From an uncultured Clostridia bacterium (GTDB taxonomy: Bacteria > Bacillota > Clostridia > Oscillospirales > Ruminococcaceae): a stretch of DNA of 7,799 bases. The notes below the pieces were generated by a model. It was given only the letters and a program-made list of their open reading frames with translations, had not been told where the DNA came from and did not search any database. The stretch spans positions 1 to 7,799 of the forward strand of contig CAMEPN010000078.1 of assembly GCA_945931735.1 (NCBI GenBank), given 5' to 3'. Position 1 is the first letter of the stretch. Each line of letters starts with the position of its first letter. Both the position numbers and the translations under genes were made by a program. Shown in pieces: positions 5,000-7,799 of this stretch.

Positions 5000-7222
5000 A
5001 AAAGGTTAGATTTCAGTGGAGTAATAAAAATACTGCTTGGCTACCGCAGTCTATGTGAGAGCTTTTCGCAGAGCGAATTTGTCGCGGAGTTGTTCAGCGC
5101 GTTCTATGAAAAGAATGACGCCTCCGTTGACGAGGGGCAGGTCAGCCGTTGGGTGAACGGCGACGAGCGTGTACCCGAGAAATACGCTTCCTTTTACGCC
5201 GAGAACAAGAATTTCGCTGCGCTCTGCTCGGACATAAAAACGAACATCTTTCCCGTCCTCTCCGACCGCTGGCAGGCGGTAAATGAACTCCGCGATTTAG
5301 CGCTTTACGACAGCGGAATTTCCGAAAACAAAAAGGCGGAGCTGCTGTGTGGGCTAAGCTCCAACAACGATTATGCGTATGCGGAGTTTGTCGCAAAGAC
5401 GATTTTGTTCGCAATACAGCGCGGAATTACAAATCTGCAAAAGTATTCCGAAAGCGCCTCGCCTGTACTTTCCGAAATCGTGTTCGGCTGTGATGTTCCA
5501 AAGGTCTGCCCAAATTTCTGCGGCAGAGAAACCGAGCTTTCCGAGCTGCACCAACTGCTTACAGAAAACGGCAAAGTGTTCGTCAGCGGAATTGCAGGAA
5601 TGGGTAAAACAGAGCTTGCCAAAGCCTACGCCAAGTCGCACAAAAAGGACTACACCAACATTCTGTTTCTGAACTACTGTGGCAGCCTTGCAGAAACCAT
5701 TGCCGCGCCTGTTTTCGTGGGAGATAATGGTCTGGTGACTACTTCAGACCGCTACCAAAACCACCTCCGCCTACTGAAAACCCTGTCTTACAGTACACTT
5801 ATTATAATAGACGGCTTTGACACGGTTGCCGCCGAAGAACCGGAACTTGCGGAAATAATGCAGCTTCGCTGCCGAGTGCTTTTCACCACCCGAAGCAGCT
5901 TTGAAAACAGCGCGGTGCTGAACCTCGCAGAGCTGTCCGAGGAAAGCGCATTTTTTCTTTTTTCAGCATTTTTCTACCGCGCCGAAACAGAGCGTGAAAC
6001 CGTCACCGAAATAATCCGCACAATTCACTCCCACACCCTTGCGATTGAGCTTGCGGCAAGACTTTTGCAGCGCAGTTTAATCAAGCCGAATGAGCTTTTG
6101 GAGAAACTGAAAAGCGGCTTCGGAAACCCCAATACCGCCGATAAAATCAAGGTAACAAAGGACGGAAACGCCTTCAGCGACACATATCACAACCACATTA
6201 GAACGCTGTTCGCACTGGGAAATCTCTGCGATGAGGACAAGTATGTAATGCGCTGTCTTAGCTTTGTTCCCGAACGCGGAATTGACGCGCGGAGCTTTGC
6301 GCTTATGGCGCAGCTTGCGACCGTGAACAGCATAAACGACCTCGCAGAATACGGTTATATCCGCAGTTTTGAAGCTGACGACCTCACAATTTCGCTTCAC
6401 CCGATGATACGGGATATTACCGTCACTGATTTACAGCCGAGTTACACGAACTGCGAACGGCTGATGAATTCTATCGGCATGGTTTGCAGGTTTCACGGAA
6501 CTCTTATCCCGAATTTCCGGCTTTTCGCGGATATTCTTGACGGCATAATGACCTATATTAAAGCGGATTCGCCCGGTTTTATCCCATTCGCCGAGGACGC
6601 ATTCACTTACATTTTTCAGCACAGCACCGAGGCTCTTTGCGAAAAGATTATTGCGAGAATTGAAGCTTGCGACAGCCTTTACGGCAACGACAAGGCACTT
6701 CTCTGCGATTTCCGCGCCCAGATTTTGCGGATTTATAAGAAAGATAACCATGCGGCGCTTGAACAAGAAAAGCAGGCATTTGAACTTTGCACTGACGAAA
6801 ACAGCCTTCTTTACATGAACCTGTGCAACAACCTCGGCAGTCTGTACATGGAAAATGACGACCTTGTTTCTGCCGAAAATTACATCAGCAAAGGCTTTGC
6901 GCTGCTGAAAAATCGCGGTGTGATCGACCAAAATTACATAACAGGGCATTTGGTTAAGGGCTGGCTGCTGTGTCGGCAGAACAGAATTGAGGAAGCCGCA
7001 CCGCTGTTTGCGGAGTGCTACGAAATTTTGCGCGAAAACAACGCTTTATGCTCGGAGAGCTGCGCTATTTGCTTTGAAAATGCGGCGATAATCTGCGAGG
7101 AAAAAGACCGCGGGGACTACGCCAGACAGCTTTTGCAGTGCGCTTACGAGATTTTCTGCGCTCTGCCTAACTGCGAATTGTATGAGGACGAGATTGAGAA
7201 AATCCGCTCTAACATTGAATGA
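4997..7222 (+). CDS. STAND NTPase with HTH-like N terminus, NB-ARC-type core and TPR tail
   Basis: This 741-residue protein (746 if TTG at 4982 is used) has signal-transduction ATPase architecture. Residues below count from the GTG. The first 150 residues are helical and include VSRWVNGDERVPEKY (49-63), which resembles the recognition helix of small DNA-binding regulators; no nuclease or other enzyme motif is seen there. The NB-ARC-like core has Walker A GIAGMGKT (198-205, Lys204), Walker B LIIIDGFD (268-275), a sensor-like LFTTRS (295-300), HTLAIELAA (346-354) and SLHPMIRDI (466-474), the equivalent of the MHD motif in the winged-helix part. The C terminus, about 604-723, contains two or three TPR-like helical repeats. 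Family knowledge says such proteins bind a ligand through the repeats and switch with ATP to oligomerise. Divergent placement opposite the recombinase, with a shared operator-like repeat, suggests a regulator of excision or transfer; anti-phage defence is the alternative. The precise function is unknown. Its TGA is one base from the relaxase stop on the other strand. Confidence 0.85.
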   Translation: MKRLDFSGVIKILLGYRSLCESFSQSEFVAELFSAFYEKNDASVDEGQVSRWVNGDERVPEKYASFYAENKNFAALCSDIKTNIFPVLSDRWQAVNELRDLALYDSGISENKKAELLCGLSSNNDYAYAEFVAKTILFAIQRGITNLQKYSESASPVLSEIVFGCDVPKVCPNFCGRETELSELHQLLTENGKVFVSGIAGMGKTELAKAYAKSHKKDYTNILFLNYCGSLAETIAAPVFVGDNGLVTTSDRYQNHLRLLKTLSYSTLIIIDGFDTVAAEEPELAEIMQLRCRVLFTTRSSFENSAVLNLAELSEESAFFLFSAFFYRAETERETVTEIIRTIHSHTLAIELAARLLQRSLIKPNELLEKLKSGFGNPNTADKIKVTKDGNAFSDTYHNHIRTLFALGNLCDEDKYVMRCLSFVPERGIDARSFALMAQLATVNSINDLAEYGYIRSFEADDLTISLHPMIRDITVTDLQPSYTNCERLMNSIGMVCRFHGTLIPNFRLFADILDGIMTYIKADSPGFIPFAEDAFTYIFQHSTEALCEKIIARIEACDSLYGNDKALLCDFRAQILRIYKKDNHAALEQEKQAFELCTDENSLLYMNLCNNLGSLYMENDDLVSAENYISKGFALLKNRGVIDQNYITGHLVKGWLLCRQNRIEEAAPLFAECYEILRENNALCSESCAICFENAAIICEEKDRGDYARQLLQCAYEIFCALPNCELYEDEIEKIRSNIE

Positions 7223-7223
7223 A

Positions 7224-7799
7224 TCACCACTCAAATTCAAACTCCTCGTCCTCTTCGTCGTACTGTTCCTCATACTCCGCGCTGTTTATGCGCTCAAGTT
7301 CGGTTTCGATTCCTTGCTTTGTGAACATATCCCCAAGCCTGCTTCCGCGAACGGAAACAAGCTTTCCGCTTTTATCCCTGTATTCGGGGTGACGGTAGGA
7401 AACGGTGTTTCCGGCGACCCGGCACTCAACGCCGTAATCTACTTTCAGCGAACGGACAACATCTTCAAAGCAGCGATTTTTAGGGTCGGTAATCTCAATC
7501 CGAATAACCTCACGCAGCTCGTCCTTGAAACTGCTCTTGCCAAGCTTTTTCATCTGCGCTTCGCCTCGGGTTCGTCTTTCAGCAGAGCCGTAAAAACTTT
7601 CGCGGACAGAGTGAACAAGCCCGTTCGCCTCGCATTGTTTCCCGAAATACTCGGACATCTCCACAAGTTCTTTCCTGCCCCGGCGGAACGATTTTCCCGT
7701 CTGCATATTGCAGTTGCTGACAAGGAAATGCGCGTGAATGTGTTCTGTATCCGTATGTACCGCGAACAGCACTTGGTAGCCCTTTTTGTAAAACTGCAC
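7224..7799 (-). CDS. Relaxase/mobilization nuclease, C-terminal part only
   Basis: This gene continues beyond the right edge; 191 residues are visible. Relaxases nick one strand at the origin of transfer and stay attached through a tyrosine, piloting DNA into the recipient. The motif HTDTEHIHAHFLVSNCN near the visible start carries the histidine cluster (codons about 7728-7757) that binds the metal in HUH relaxases, MOBP-like in spacing. The catalytic tyrosine, expected nearer the N terminus, lies outside the window. After the nuclease region come a basic stretch (KSFRRGRKE), a helical accessory region and a strongly acidic tail with many Glu and Asp residues ending FEFEW. The GTG at the edge is an internal codon, not a start. 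The gene is convergent with the NTPase gene. Accessory mobilization genes would be expected further right. Confidence 0.88.
   Translation of the reverse strand: MQFYKKGYQVLFAVHTDTEHIHAHFLVSNCNMQTGKSFRRGRKELVEMSEYFGKQCEANGLVHSVRESFYGSAERRTRGEAQMKKLGKSSFKDELREVIRIEITDPKNRCFEDVVRSLKVDYGVECRVAGNTVSYRHPEYRDKSGKLVSVRGSRLGDMFTKQGIETELERINSAEYEEQYDEEDEEFEFEW

Larger units (their letters stand above)
3201..7799. mobile_element. Integrative mobilizable element, one end and part of the interior
   Basis: A large serine recombinase, a STAND NTPase and an HUH relaxase follow directly after a block of four ordinary chromosomal genes. A recombinase for integration and excision plus a relaxase for nicking, with no conjugative secretion genes visible, is the usual content of a mobilizable element that borrows a transfer apparatus. 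The left boundary is placed only approximately, between the isomerase stop (3091) and the recombinase stop (3235), because the attachment core cannot be defined without the other end. The right part continues past the window. A larger conjugative element cannot be excluded. Confidence 0.75.

Overview
The window looks like a chromosome segment of an anaerobic Clostridia member, probably in the Ruminococcaceae/Oscillospiraceae. This is inferred from four things: strong AGGAGG-type ribosome binding sites, a folT-type tetrahydrofolate riboswitch, a clostridial-style large serine recombinase, and moderately GC-rich codon use. No species can be named from sequence alone.

Positions 1-3091 hold four same-strand housekeeping genes: the nearly complete 6-phosphofructokinase gene pfkA (a few N-terminal codons lie outside the window), a folate-type ECF transporter S component (folT), pyrroline-5-carboxylate reductase (proC), and a small cyclophilin-type peptidyl-prolyl isomerase. 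The 240-base pfkA-folT gap contains a GC-rich hairpin and a well-preserved THF riboswitch aptamer at about 991-1103. Several alternative pairings downstream could connect the aptamer to the folT ribosome binding region. folT, proC and the isomerase gene are closely spaced (16 and 20 bases) and probably co-transcribed, so proC and the isomerase may also respond to THF.

Positions 3092-3234 are a non-coding junction with a very stable G7/C7 hairpin and a 24-base imperfect palindrome. From about here to the right edge the content is that of an integrative mobilizable element. It has a large serine recombinase on the minus strand, a divergently transcribed multidomain STAND NTPase (helix-turn-helix-like N terminus, NB-ARC-type core, TPR C terminus), and the C-terminal part of an HUH relaxase on the minus strand whose stop codon nearly abuts that of the NTPase. 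The other end of the element lies outside the window.

The most interesting part is the AT-rich divergent promoter region at 4819-4996. It carries two near-consensus promoters facing away from each other and a perfect 9-bp inverted repeat with one arm beside each promoter. With the DNA-binding-like N terminus of the NTPase, this suggests a control module in which the ATP-switch protein regulates its own expression and that of the recombinase. An anti-phage or other defence role for the STAND protein is the main alternative.
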